This document shows, in pieces, positions 12,051 through 22,264 of a stretch of DNA of 64,000 bases. Source of the DNA: Mesocentrotus franciscanus (Eukaryota; Echinodermata; Echinoidea; Camarodonta; Strongylocentrotidae); NCBI GenBank assembly GCA_037976565.1, contig CP137675.1, positions 15,713,330-15,777,329 of the forward strand, written 5' to 3'. Below the pieces are notes generated by a model. That model saw nothing but the letters and a program-made list of their open reading frames with translations, made no database searches and had not been told where the DNA came from. Positions within the stretch are counted from its first letter, which is position 1, and each line of letters begins with the position of its first letter. Made by a program: the position numbers and the translations under genes.

Positions 12051-12211
12051 GTTTTACAGAGATCCACGAAACCCAGATCTTTGCAATCAGAGGTGTGAGT
12101 CGATGAGCAATCCACAAACCATCCCTGCATGCCAGGCCTGGCTGGCAAATCAGCAAAAACCAACTCAATCTGCCAGCACCTCTCAGATGTCTTCGTTTCC
12201 TGGGTTTCCAA
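12051..12211 (+). CDS. TNF receptor-like gene, third cysteine-rich/stalk exon
   Basis: Acceptor TGTCTGTAG precedes 12051; the incoming two bases complete Gly of LPGFYR; donor GTATGT follows 12211 (phase 1 out). It encodes FYRDPRNPDLCNQRCESMSN and later PACQAWL, then a Ser/Thr/Gln-rich stalk (QSASTSQMSSFPGFP). In TNFRSF19 and EDAR the third, short cysteine-rich part also begins GFY and ends in a proline/serine stalk before the membrane. The match in position and phase supports one continuous gene. Confidence 0.88.
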
Positions 12212-12406
12212 GTATGTCATGTTCTCATCATGTATGGTTAAATATTTGTTAAACATTCATTCATTCCCCCTACCCCTCTTTCATTCATTTATCATTCTTC
12301 CATAATTAGGTTAATATTTCTTCTCAATATCCCTCTGTGGAGTCTGCACCTCAGAATATTGTATTTGATTGTCAGATTGATGCCTCATTAGAAATACATT
12401 CCTTCT

Positions 12407-12845
12407 TCTTCTCCTCCTCCACCTTCTTCTTCTATGTCTTCTATTTCTTCTGTTTCTTCTATTTCTTCTATTTCTTCTATTTCTTCTGTTTCTTCTATTT
12501 CTTCTATTTCTTCTATTTCTTCTATTTCTTCTATTTCTTCTATTTCTTCTGTTTCTTCTGTTTCTTCTGTTTCTTCTGTTTCTTCTGTTTCTTCTGTTTC
12601 TTCTGTTTCTTCTGTTTCTTCTATTTCTTCTGTTTCTTCTGTTTCTTCTGTTTCTTCTATTTCTTCTTCTTCTACTTCTTCTTTTTCTTCTTCTTCTTCT
12701 TCTTCTTCTTCTTCTTCTTCTTCTTCTTCTTCTTCTTCTTCTTCTTTTTCTTCTTCTTCTTCTTCTTCTTCTTCTTCTTCTTCTTCTTCTTCTTCTTCTT
12801 CTAATTATTATTATTATTAGTAGTAGTAGTAGTAGTATTACATGT

Positions 12846-12878
<33 letters not shown>
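12407..12878 (+). repeat. Long pyrimidine microsatellite/minisatellite block
   Basis: Between two TNFR-like exons: 9-bp units TTCTATTTC and TTCTGTTTC (about 12433-12660), then nearly pure (TTC)n to about 12802, then (ATT)n, (TAG)n, and a (TA)n run near 12850-12878. The Phe- and Ser-only open frames across it are artefacts. The strand asymmetry (over 400 bp of pyrimidine) could form triplex DNA and is a length-variable locus. Confidence 0.97.
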
Positions 12879-12882
<4 letters not shown>

Positions 12883-13221
12883 TGAAATTGAATATGATCT
12901 ATTATCATCCATCATGCTTTTACCTGTTGGAATTTCAGTACTACAACATAGAATCAAGCTCGGTTATCTCTGGCTTGGGTTATCTCTGGCTTTAAGTATC
13001 AAACAGGAAAAGAAGAAAAAAGCATTGAGTGATTGTTCTGAAATAAGAGAAAGAAGACAAGCATACAGTTTCAATCGTTTTTATCACCAGTTGATGAGTC
13101 TTTATTTAATCCATAATCATGAAGATTGTATGTTGTCCATCTATTATTTCTCTAGTTTATTGTAAGGCTCTTTTGATGCTTGTACCACACACTAATATAT
13201 ATGTCTTCTTTCTTTCATCAG

Positions 13222-13363
13222 TTGAAAGGACTGGAGGTGTGTCTCTGACTGTCATCATTATCGTCTCTCTGGTTGTTGTGCTCATCTGCGGCAGTGTGAT
13301 ACCTGTCTATTTATGCTGCAATCACTGCAAAAATAGTAGAGTTTCAAAAACAACCAAAGATAT
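13222..13363 (+). CDS. TNF receptor-like gene, transmembrane exon
   Basis: Acceptor TTTCATCAG before 13222, donor GTAAGT after 13363; phases 1 in and 2 out match both neighbours. It encodes a short juxtamembrane segment (ERTGGVS), one hydrophobic span (LTVIIIVSLVVVLICGSVIP), then CC-rich and basic residues (VYLCCNHCKNSRVSKTTK) typical of the cytoplasmic face of a type I membrane protein. The cysteines right after the span are candidate palmitoylation sites (inference). Confidence 0.92.
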
Positions 13364-14311
13364 GTAAGTTTGTACATTTTGTTTAGATCTTTTGTTTTTG
13401 TTGCTGTTGTTGTTTCAACTAAGAATATAATTTGTAGGGAGAGACGGACATAATTTATTGATTATGAATTTCATACACATATATATCAATAATTCCAGAT
13501 TTAATTCTAATTCCACTTACATACAAGCAAATAACAGATCACACTTACAGATATGATTCCATGGACACTCTTAATGATGAATTATAGAATATGAACAAGA
13601 GATTGGGTATTGGTATATTCGGATGTGTTTTGTTCTTATTTTCCCCCAAATAAAATCTTTATTTAATTTTTCTCAAAGCATAAAACACCTTAAGCAAATG
13701 CACAAAATGATGCATACATACATTTGACAAAGAAAGTTACAATGAAAAACTAGAGTCTAGTATTTAAATAAGTTGGACGTGCCTCCATCTATCAAGAAAT
13801 AAAATAGACCTTTCTTGTTGTGCATAGGTTGTTTATTCAACTTCATAATGATATTTTAATTTCTTTTGAAAACATAGAAATGGTGAAGATCCTTTCAAAC
13901 ATCTAGTAGAAAATATGTTATATTTTGCATACAAAATACCGAAATTAAAAGAGGAATAATTTCCACCAGGGATGCCAAAGATAAAATGATTAAATGTTAA
14001 CTTAATTTCATTTTTAGGGTATATTTTTCAAACTCTTCTAAGAATCGATGTGTTAAGGGGCATTCCCAAAATAAGTGCCTAAAAGATTCAATATGATCTT
14101 CTGAACAAAACAAACATAAATCAGAATGGGAAATACCATTGTTTTGTTATTAATTCATTGAGTATTGATTATTCATGGTAGTTTAGTCAGTAAATGTTGA
14201 ATTATATTTCCTAAACTTTAAAAAACTGTTTTGGGATATGTGTGTGTCTATGTAAGAAGATATTTGTAATTAAACCTGACCTCTGAATATTATCTGATAT
14301 TGTTCTTTCAG
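13364..14311 (+). other. Intron of the TNFR-like gene
   Basis: Bounded by GTAAGT and TTCTTTCAG. AT-rich; nothing recognisable beyond ordinary intron sequence. Confidence 0.7.
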
Positions 14312-14750
14312 AGAGTCATGTACAGGTCAGAGCAGAGAGCACCTAGAGCCAGCTGATGTATCCCCAGACAAATGCCGTGATGGTGATGGTTCAATCGTCA
14401 ATGGTATCGACGATGATGGGGTAGAGATGGAAATAGCAAAGCCAATGGCATCAGAAGTAGTCAGAGTTCTACATGTGTCAACTGTTCAAGAGCAGGTTGA
14501 TGGTGGTGGGTCTGTAGCAAATGAGGGAGGGGATAAAGATCCTGACAAAACAGTTTTGGATGTCTATGACTGTGTAAAGGAAATTGATTACCGTAATGGT
14601 ATGTCAAACTCCCAGATAAATAGGAGTAGCAGCAATTGTAATGCAGATTTTACTCCTGTCAGTTTGAAGGAGCTGAGGTTAGGAGAGGAGATGATGAACA
14701 TGATGGAAGCAGGGAAGAACTTGAAAGTCTTCTGCCTGATGCACAGGTGA
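14312..14750 (+). CDS. TNF receptor-like gene, cytoplasmic tail (first frame)
   Basis: The terminal exon enters in the phase left by the membrane exon and stays open to TGA at 14748-14750. The tail is acidic and polar with no death domain seen, as in TNFRSF19 and EDA2R rather than EDAR. STVQEQ contains a TVQE motif fitting the loose TRAF2-type consensus (S/T/P/A)x(Q/E)E; this is only a candidate docking site. Tyrosines occur in VYDCVKEIDYRNG. From about 14675 the translation becomes Met-rich (EEMMNMMEAG), which looks like an out-of-frame reading of GAT/GAA-rich DNA. The real tail probably continues in the frame described next. Confidence 0.8.
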
Positions 14751-15388
14751 ATCATCACCATGGAGAAGCTGATAAGGAAAAATTGAGGGGTTCAGCTGAT
14801 GCAGAAAAGCCAGATGGACCTTCAAAGAATAAACGTGGACCTAGCAAAGAAAGTACTGTGATAAGTCACGAAAATGGTGAGGACATGCCAATGAGGTTAG
14901 GTTCTAAGAAAACCAAAGGAAATGCGGGTGGGGCAGAAAATGATGAGGAAGATGTTGGCAAAACTGGCAAGGAGGATCCTGATGAACGTCAAAGGCTACT
15001 CACTGATAAACGGGTGACGGATCATGATGGAGGAGCTACAGGTAGTGATGATAGTGAATGGAGGGGGTCGGCTGTAGCAGAAATATCACCAAAAAAAAGA
15101 AAGAAGAAAGATGCATCCTGTGAAACAAAATCAGGGCAACTGTCAGCTAAGGGTGATGAGAAAGGAAATTATACTCAAATTATAAATATTGAACATGTAC
15201 ACACCCTTGTAGTTAGGGATCAGATCAATAATCATTATGGTGCAGAGCACCCACCACAAGGAACGATATGTTGCTTAATGAGGACTGTAAGGATGATGAT
15301 GATGATGACGAGGATGATAATGATGAGGAGGAGGAAGAAGAGGACAAAGTATCCAGTAACAACAATTAGGAGGATGAAGACAATTTAA
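14642..15388 (+). CDS. TNF receptor-like gene, tail continuation in shifted frame
   Basis: This frame is open from just after TAA at 14639-14641 and overlaps the previous frame by 109 bp. It reads naturally as an acidic, charged tail (GSREELESLLPDAQVNHHHG, then KEKLRGSADAEKPDGP and a KKRKKK basic cluster near 15100). SREE is another loose TRAF-type motif. Near 15270-15300 it turns Met/Arg-rich (MMMMMTRMIMM), again the signature of the wrong frame over a GAT repeat; the other frame gives a Asp/Glu run and stops at TAG 15367-15369 after KVSSNNN. So two frame changes separate membrane exon and stop. Sequencing indels in GA-rich DNA are the simplest reason; decay or recoding are alternatives. Confidence 0.6.
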   Translation, partial: CRFYSCQFEGAEVRRGDDEHDGSREELESLLPDAQVNHHHGEADKEKLRGSADAEKPDGPSKNKRGPSKESTVISHENGEDMPMRLGSKKTKGNAGGAENDEEDVGKTGKEDPDERQRLLTDKRVTDHDGGATGSDDSEWRGSAVAEISPKKRKKKDASCETKSGQLSAKGDEKGNYTQIINIEHVHTLVVRDQINNHYGAEHPPQGTICCLMRTVRMMMMMTRMIMMRRRKKRTKYPVTTIRRMKTI

Positions 15389-16092
15389 GATGCAGGTGAA
15401 GATGCATGGAAGAAATGTTGAGATATTAAAGGAGATATGAGTTTATAAATTTGCTTAACATATCATTATCATAGAAGCTTAATTTGACATTTTGTCTTAT
15501 TGTAAGTGGAATAAGTATAAGTCCATGGGACCAGGGGCGGCGATTTCTTTTCATGACCGGGAGACGAGATGGGCAAAGTTGACGGAAGTGACTACCCCCT
15601 CACAGGTTTTTGAAGTTTTGTTGTATTAAACAATTACATTCCTTAGCAAAACTATAGTATAAAAACAAGCAATACGCTTTTTTCACACTTCACTTTTACT
15701 TTGCCAGTAACTAGCGTGCAGTCCGAAGGGTTGTAAATATTTAATAAGTAAATTTTAGTAAGTAGGAGCTTGGGCATGGATAGGATTTCTATTTCCCACT
15801 CTAGGCCTCTGTCATGTACATGTATATTGATATCGCTATGGGAGTTGAAAGATGTACACCATTTCCCCTTAGGTGACAATATTTTTATAACCAGGCAGGA
15901 AGGGACTCCTTAAAAGAGCAAGCAGAATATTTATTTTTTTAGCACTGATCTATTTCTATAACTCCTAATCTTGTAAACATCCAGTATAAACTGTACTTAC
16001 GTGATACCAACGGAATACAGATTTTCTACAATATTTTGAAGTCAGGCATGGATCTTCCTTGGGCTGCCAACAACAAAAAAAAAAAAAAAAAA
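15389..16092 (+). other. 3' flank of TNFR-like gene, no gene seen
   Basis: Probable 3' UTR and intergenic DNA. A fragment near 15533-15600 (AGGGGCGGCGATTTC...) is of the 'ggggcgg' TIR type seen elsewhere in the window. A poly(A) run of about 20 bases ends the region at 16094. Confidence 0.4.
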
Positions 16093-16198
16093 AACACTGG
16101 AGAGAAACCTTTCAAGTGCAAATATTGTGAGAAGATATTCAACTCATCTGGTAACTTAACCAAACACATGATAACTCTGGATTTAACTGTGTATTAAA
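16093..16198 (+). pseudogene. C2H2 zinc-finger fragment after a poly(A) run
   Basis: Immediately after the A-run the frame reads the linker TGEKPF, then KCKYCEKIFNSSGNLTKHM, i.e. CxxC, the Phe and Leu core residues and the first His of a C2H2 finger. The second His is lost and a stop follows at about 16196. It is a single incomplete finger, so a captured or retrotransposed scrap of a zinc-finger gene rather than a gene. Confidence 0.75.
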
Positions 16199-16545
16199 TT
16201 GTTACTTGATTTAAAAAGACGTTATCATGCACTGCTTTTTATGGTCTCCATTGTGTTAGTAGATGCCAGGAAAACATCACTTACGGGCCTGGGGGTTCAA
16301 AGTAGTACCAAAAAAAATTTTGCCTCGCCGCTATGTGGCTCATGGACGATGCTCTGCATTGTCAATGGGTCAAACTGTTTAAACTGTTACTAGATTTAAA
16401 AAGACGTTATCATGCACTGCTTTTTATGGACTCCATTGTGTAAGTAGATGCCAGAAAACTTACAGGGGTTCAAAATAGCAAAAATTGCCTCGCCTGCCAT
16501 GGTCGTGGACGATGCCCTGCATCGTCATTTGGTCAAACCCCCTTG
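16196..16545 (+). repeat. Imperfect tandem duplication, about 185 bp unit
   Basis: Two adjacent copies share TTGTTACTTGATTTAAAAAG / CTGTTACTAGATTTAAAAAG, ACGTTATCATGCACTGC and GGACGATGC(T/C)CTGCAT. The copies have diverged by substitutions and small indels. Short open frames here are not conserved between copies. Confidence 0.8.
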
Positions 16546-16673
16546 GGAAAAAGCTAGATCCGCCCCTGGAAGTACATTATGCGAGAGAGCATAGCGACCG
16601 AACGAGAAGATTTTTGCATTTTTGCATTTTTATTAGTCTAAACGCTGCACTCTTGGGCCCTCCAGAGCCTTAA

Positions 16674-17169
16674 AGGTATTACAAAGTTTTGGTATGGGGT
16701 CATGAATTTGGTTCAAATGAACATATTGGAGGCATATGCGATTTTACAATATTCAATGATCGTTGTCGCGGTTGAAATCGAGTCTAAAGTGATGAAATTG
16801 TAAATAATAAACTTTTTATGTTGTATAGCGCCCTCTCAAGACTGATATTACTTTAGCTTTAAAACAATGTTTCTTGACTACAATCGACCGATTTGCTATT
16901 CCCATTTGGAAATTATATATCGGAACTACATATTCTGAGATTTTCATGGTCGCAGATACCATGGAATGGCCTAAGGCGCTATTTGAAATATTTGAAATTT
17001 ACCGAGCACCGGTAAATTTTGATTATTCAACTTGCTCGAAAGCAGAAGTGTTTTAAGGGCAAATTTTGTTAGTGCTTATTATACATCCACAGGGGCATCC
17101 AAATATATCAAAAATTTAAAGAATTACTATCCATCCAATTTCAAAATTTCCCAAAACTTTGCATTACCT
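16674..17169. mobile_element. TTAA-flanked TIR element, 496 bp
   Basis: Left end AGGTATTACAAAGTTTTGG and right end CCAAAACTTTGCATTACCT are inverted copies, flanked by TTAA at 16670-16673 and 17170-17173. It shares the terminal AGG and the TTAA target with the elements at 10101, 36889 and 55806 but not their internal sequence. No transposase. Confidence 0.88.
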
Positions 17170-17505
17170 TTAAAGTGTGTTACAGTCTTTAGTCAATATT
17201 TGCTTTACATTTTTTGAGGGCACTTTTTCACATTTTCCGGGCAGGGGGACGATCCACCTAAAAAATTGAGGGGACATGCCCCTCCCCCGATTGCCTCCTG
17301 CATGGGTCTCTGTATTTTGATGCATTATAGCCACTAAATTATGCATTTTATGTCATTTTATATTGGTATGTATTTGAATAAAAATGAAAAGTTCAGATTC
17401 TGTGATTCACTTAAAAGACATAGCAGTGATTCAGAGTCTCTGTGATTTTATTCTGTGTATTTTAAAGATTATTTTGATTCTGTAACAATATTTTTGTAAT
17501 GAAAC

Positions 17506-17657
<152 letters not shown>

Positions 17658-17965
17658 TTTGCTGTAAATAAAACAGAACACTTGAGATTGGAGCAATTTG
17701 AACTAAACTTGAAATAGAAATCTACATTGCATGCACTTAATATGCTATGGTGTCTTTCATACATTGGGCTATAACAGGCTATTTTCTAAAATAATTTGTA
17801 CTCTTGGTGTTTAAAAAAAAAAGTTATTGTTTATCATGTCAGTATGGAATGATCTGTTGTTTATACATGTACATCATATTCCCCATTTAAAAATACATTT
17901 ACGGTACTGTATTTGGTCTGTTTAAAGCCAGAAGCTTAATGATAACTCATATACTTTAATGCAGT

Positions 17966-18315
17966 CAGTCTAATTCCCTGTTTGTCTAATTCCCATTTTG
18001 TCTACTATCCATATATGGGCTAATAATAATTTAATCATAAATAATAATAATCATCAAATGATAATTAGACCTTATGGATGGTAGACGAAATGGGCATTAG
18101 ACAACTAGAATTGGGAATTAGACTAACTGGTTATTAGACTAAAGGAACCGTAGACCAAATGGGTAGTAGACTAATTGAAGATTAGACCATATGGAAATTA
18201 GACCAAATTACTATTAGCCTTAATGGCCATTAGACCAAATGATAAGTAGATGAAATGATTATTAAACCATGTGGATATATATAGTAGAGTCTGGGTTTGG
18301 ACTATGGGAATAAAC
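17966..18315. repeat. Foldback minisatellite with ATTAGACCAAATGG units
   Basis: Many degenerate copies of a 14-17 bp unit (ATTAGACCAAATGG, GTAGACGAAATGG). The leftmost units (17970-18010) are in the opposite orientation, separated from the rest by an AT-rich spacer. The same family forms the complete element at 50403-50818 and a truncated end at 33690-33740. Confidence 0.8.
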
Positions 18316-18654
18316 TAGTATTTATCACCGTCTCATTAGATTTTTTGTTTAAAGCAAAAAACTTAAAAACAAACTAAGTCTGTATATTTTGAATATTGTT
18401 CTTCTGTAAAATGTTTTGGAGGAAAAAGAAAATGTAGGAATTTAGTTTGACTCATAACTAATTTAAATTCTGTATGATGAAACTTGTATTTACTTTGTTT
18501 TAATTTGTACTTCTGTTTGGAGAAATAAAACAATTTATAAAACAAAAATAAAATAAGATCTGAATCCAGGTGAAAGTCTTGATTTTCAGTTTGAATCATG
18601 AAGATAATGGATGGTGGGGTTCAGAATTTGTACAAATTTTGTTCGTACACAAAA

Positions 18655-19590
18655 TAAATTTTGGCGATCAATGACAATTGATTCGTACACGTAGATATAC
18701 TGGACGGTTTAGGTTCAAAACCGCTTCTGTGACATGCAAATGCCTCCACCCCCTTCGACAGGCATACCCACTCTCAAATAAATGAGAGAAACTGGTGCAA
18801 ACAATTATTAATTTCAAAAGAACATGGAATTGGAAAAATAGATCACAGAGACTTCACAAAACATTTAAAATCAAATTATACAGGGAAAAGACTCGTTAGT
18901 ACCAGCTCTCTCCCTTAAAATCTGACATAAATCCAGATAAATGAATTATAAATCAAGATCTAATCTACAGTTATGTCAAAGAAACCAGTGATTTGGATAT
19001 CACTAAAATGATATGAGACTTGGATTAAAATCTTGAATAATTCCGCCTTTTCCCACGCAGGCCTGCAATTTTTAAATGTAGGCCTGCATGTACCTAAAGC
19101 GGTTCCAGGTTTCACATTCAATTTCGCACAACCTGAAATGAGGCATATTCGCCAGACCCATGGGGAGAGAGAGAGAGGGGAGGTGTAAACAACAACGGCG
19201 CTCTCACCACATGTATGACCTTCTCCGTCCCCCTCCGGCCCGCTCTCTCGATCTTTATCCATTTATCTCCTTTGCTCATCCGTTTTCATGTTATCTCCTT
19301 TTCTTTTCTTCCACTCTCCCTTTCTGTGTCCTTCTTCTCTCTTCAATCTTTTTTCCTTTTTCGTTTCTCCTTCTTCTTTCCCCGTGTTATGGCCTTGGGC
19401 AGCCAATAGGAGTGTCCGTTGCCTCCCCTAGCGGATTAAGATCTATCTGAAAATGATGTGCTTTTGCGCGTGATCTAGCTAGCTTTACACATGTATCTGA
19501 CATTCATGCTTCCTATAGTAGTTAACGCACTCTTTTCCATTCTTGAGGACGGGTGTAAGGTTTATACACATGTAGTCGTCTTTATCTGAT
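18655..19590 (+). repeat. Dispersed repeat, copy A
   Basis: Closely similar to 35126-36025 over its length: shared blocks include TTTTGGCGATCAATGACA, AGGCCTGCATGTACCTAAAG, GAGGCATATTCGCCA and GCCTCCCCTAGCGGATTAA. Upstream, 18345-18425 also matches 34560-34640, but the sequence between differs. A CT-rich run at 19200-19390 gives chance open frames. No coding domain is recognised, so the nature of the repeat is unknown. Confidence 0.75.
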
Positions 19591-19662
19591 AGAAGAACAA
19601 GATAGAAGAAAATAAAAAGATTCGAAAAAGCTTTGGCAGAATCTAAAATGCTTAGGATTAAA

Positions 19663-20162
19663 NNNNNNNNNNNNNNNNNNNNNNNNNNNNNNNNNNNNNN
19701 NNNNNNNNNNNNNNNNNNNNNNNNNNNNNNNNNNNNNNNNNNNNNNNNNNNNNNNNNNNNNNNNNNNNNNNNNNNNNNNNNNNNNNNNNNNNNNNNNNNN
19801 NNNNNNNNNNNNNNNNNNNNNNNNNNNNNNNNNNNNNNNNNNNNNNNNNNNNNNNNNNNNNNNNNNNNNNNNNNNNNNNNNNNNNNNNNNNNNNNNNNNN
19901 NNNNNNNNNNNNNNNNNNNNNNNNNNNNNNNNNNNNNNNNNNNNNNNNNNNNNNNNNNNNNNNNNNNNNNNNNNNNNNNNNNNNNNNNNNNNNNNNNNNN
20001 NNNNNNNNNNNNNNNNNNNNNNNNNNNNNNNNNNNNNNNNNNNNNNNNNNNNNNNNNNNNNNNNNNNNNNNNNNNNNNNNNNNNNNNNNNNNNNNNNNNN
20101 NNNNNNNNNNNNNNNNNNNNNNNNNNNNNNNNNNNNNNNNNNNNNNNNNNNNNNNNNNNNNN
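19663..20162. other. Assembly gap (500 N)
   Basis: Exactly 500 unresolved bases, a conventional fixed-size gap; true length unknown. Confidence 1.
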
Positions 20163-20264
20163 CGTGTTTTTATGTAATCCGAGCTCCAGTTCAATCATTG
20201 CGTTGTTACTAGTTACGTATAATCAAGGAATAAATAAATAGCCATATCCGCTATTCTTAATCAA

Positions 20265-20365
20265 AGAAGAGGGTCGCTATTCATAATACGAGAAGAGGGT
20301 CGCTATTCATAACAGGAGCAGAGGGTCGCTATTCATAATACGGAATGAGGGTCGCTATTCATGAA
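20265..20365 (+). repeat. Short repeat cluster, GAGGGTCGCTATTCATAATA units
   Basis: Four units of about 25 bp with core GAGGGTCGCTATTCAT. The same unit occurs in reverse orientation in a larger cluster at 21224-21612, making a pair of inverted arrays around about 860 bp. Confidence 0.85.
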
Positions 20366-20432
20366 AACCAAATCGGCCATAAATAAAATGCTAATAACAA
20401 AGGGAAATATTGGATGGGGAACACCCCTACGG

Positions 20433-20617
20433 CTGTGGCGTAGCTACGGGGGGGGGCGACATATGGCCCCGAATAGTTGTCTCAATTCCCGCTCCTGTGG
20501 TAACGAAAACAAACAAAAAACATAGCATTCATATAATTCCATCGTAATTTTCCTCCTAGTGGGAAATCTTGCCCCCACCACCCTGCCCCGACTGATCTTA
20601 TCCAGTCTACGCCACTG
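20433..20617. mobile_element. Small TIR element (C(T/A)GTGGCGTAG ends)
   Basis: Left end CTGTGGCGTAG followed by a G-run; right end CTACGCCACTG, its inverse with one mismatch. About 185 bp and no coding capacity. It lies between the two inverted repeat clusters. Related CAGTGGCGTA termini occur at 36392, 40668 and 41159. Confidence 0.6.
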
Positions 20618-21223
20618 AGACATTAAGTAGACCAAGCAGGTCCATTATCATATATAGTTATTTAAGGACTGGGTTTGCTATTTCAGAAATTGTAATTGTT
20701 TATACGACAATAATGTTTTTGTAGAAAGTAGCTTTTAGTAAGACTTATGGATCCACCAATTATATAGCAGGGTTGGACCGGACCATGAGCCTAGTTACTG
20801 CCCGGAGATGGGTGAGGGGGCACTTTAAAATTGTGTTTGGTTTGGGGGATAGGGGGCTTGAATGATTTCGGACCTTGAAAGTTTTCGCGTGATGTAGCGT
20901 ACAAAGAGGTAATGCAATCCGAATATGAACCAAACATTTGTTGTCTTTTTTTGTTGAGGTGAGGGTGGTGGTGGTGATGGGTAAGGAGGTCTGATAAGGT
21001 CTATATAGTGCAACAAAATACAATAAAGGGAACAAAACAAACCAGGAGTAAGGCTGACGTGAGTTTTCATGAAACAAAATAGATAATCACAGAACAAACA
21101 CATCATAATATACATACCACCTGTCAATTCATCATACACATTGAGAACAGGAATAGATTAATTTTTTTAAAAACCGTATTATTAATCTCGATGGAATTTA
21201 GTATTGTAAACAGCATTATATAT

Positions 21224-21612
21224 TTGACCCTCTTCTCCTATTATGAATAGCGACCCTCATTTCTTATTATGAATAGCGACCCTCCTCTCCTATTATGAAT
21301 GGAAACCCTCATTTCGTATTATGAATAGCGGTCCTCACGAGTAGTGACCCCCAATGTAAATTATAAATAGCGCCCCTTCTTCATGTTTATTAATAGCGAC
21401 CCCGATTTCGTGTTATGAATAGCGGTCCTCATGAGTAATAACCTCAATATGAATTATGAATAGCGAACCCCATCTCACATTATTAATAGCGGTCCTGATG
21501 AATAACGGTCCTTATTTCTTTAAAAATAGTGACCCCTTTTCGTTTTATGAATAGCGGTCCTCCAGGTACGCTATTGGAAGTTACACGCTATGAATAGCGG
21601 TCCTCATGAAAA
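21224..21612 (-). repeat. Short repeat cluster, inverted relative to 20265-20365
   Basis: About a dozen degenerate copies of TATTATGAATAGCGACCCTC and its variant GAATAGCGGTCCTCATGA, each about 25-30 bp. The orientation is opposite to the cluster at 20265. Confidence 0.85.
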
Positions 21613-21631
21613 CGGACCGGGAGGGGGGGGG

Positions 21632-21825
21632 GAACCGAATTCAGACAAGGATTAAGAGTCGAGAATGGTACAACGAATCGTCTTCTTTCTCTAATAATCT
21701 AATAAAACGTCAAAGCTTCCGCGCTTCTCGCGGGTAGGAAGGAAACCCCTCCCTGCATCCCCCGCCTAGGGAGCGCTTCGCGTGCTCACTACCGCCCCTA
21801 AAATAAAATCCTAGCTACGCGCCTG
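21632..21825 (+). mobile_element. 3' part of the satellite-carrying TIR element family
   Basis: One unit GAATTCAGACAAGGATTAAG...GTCAAAGCTTCCGCGCTTC, then CTCACTACCGCCCCTAAAAT and the end CTAGCTACGCGCCTG. This is the same order as the right part of the element at 46836-47754, where the unit is repeated about seven times. A matching left end was not found. Confidence 0.7.
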
Positions 21826-22264
21826 CTTCTCTCTGTTTATGTTCCTTCCTTTTGTTTCACCCAATATCTGGTTTTCTCTTCCTCTACCTCTTTCGTACTA
21901 CTGTTGTGTTTTTTGTTTTTATTTACCTGGTCACGCGCACATGTATGTTTATGTTAGGCCCATATCATTTTGTATTCATGTTTAATTGTGTGTTGTATTT
22001 ATTCCTGATTTTGTGTAAATTGATTGTATGTAAATTTATGTTATATATATTTGCAGAAACAGCCGGAAAGTGATTTTTATGCCATTGTAATTTCATTTTG
22101 TGCATGATTAATAAGTTTGAATTGAATAAACCTTTTTCAAATTTATTAATTTAGGTGATTTTTTTTTCCCCCATATAATTTGGTTAAGTCTTTCTTTGGA
22201 TACAGCATCCATGTAATCGATTAACAATTGGAGTAATAGATTTAAGTAGAAATACTGAAAGCAA
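21826..22264. other. No gene; retroposon-like AT-rich tail
   Basis: T-rich sequence ending near 22120 in GAATTGAATAAACC, which could be a polyadenylation-type end of a retroposed copy. No domain is recognised in the short hydrophobic open frame 21852-22073. Confidence 0.35.

Noticed and set aside
12337..12820. Long Phe-only and Ser-only open frames
   Set aside because: They translate the pyrimidine microsatellite; no start context, no splice support, pure simple repeat.
19485..20241. Frames of up to 237 codons across the gap
   Set aside because: They consist mostly of unknown residues from the 500-N gap.
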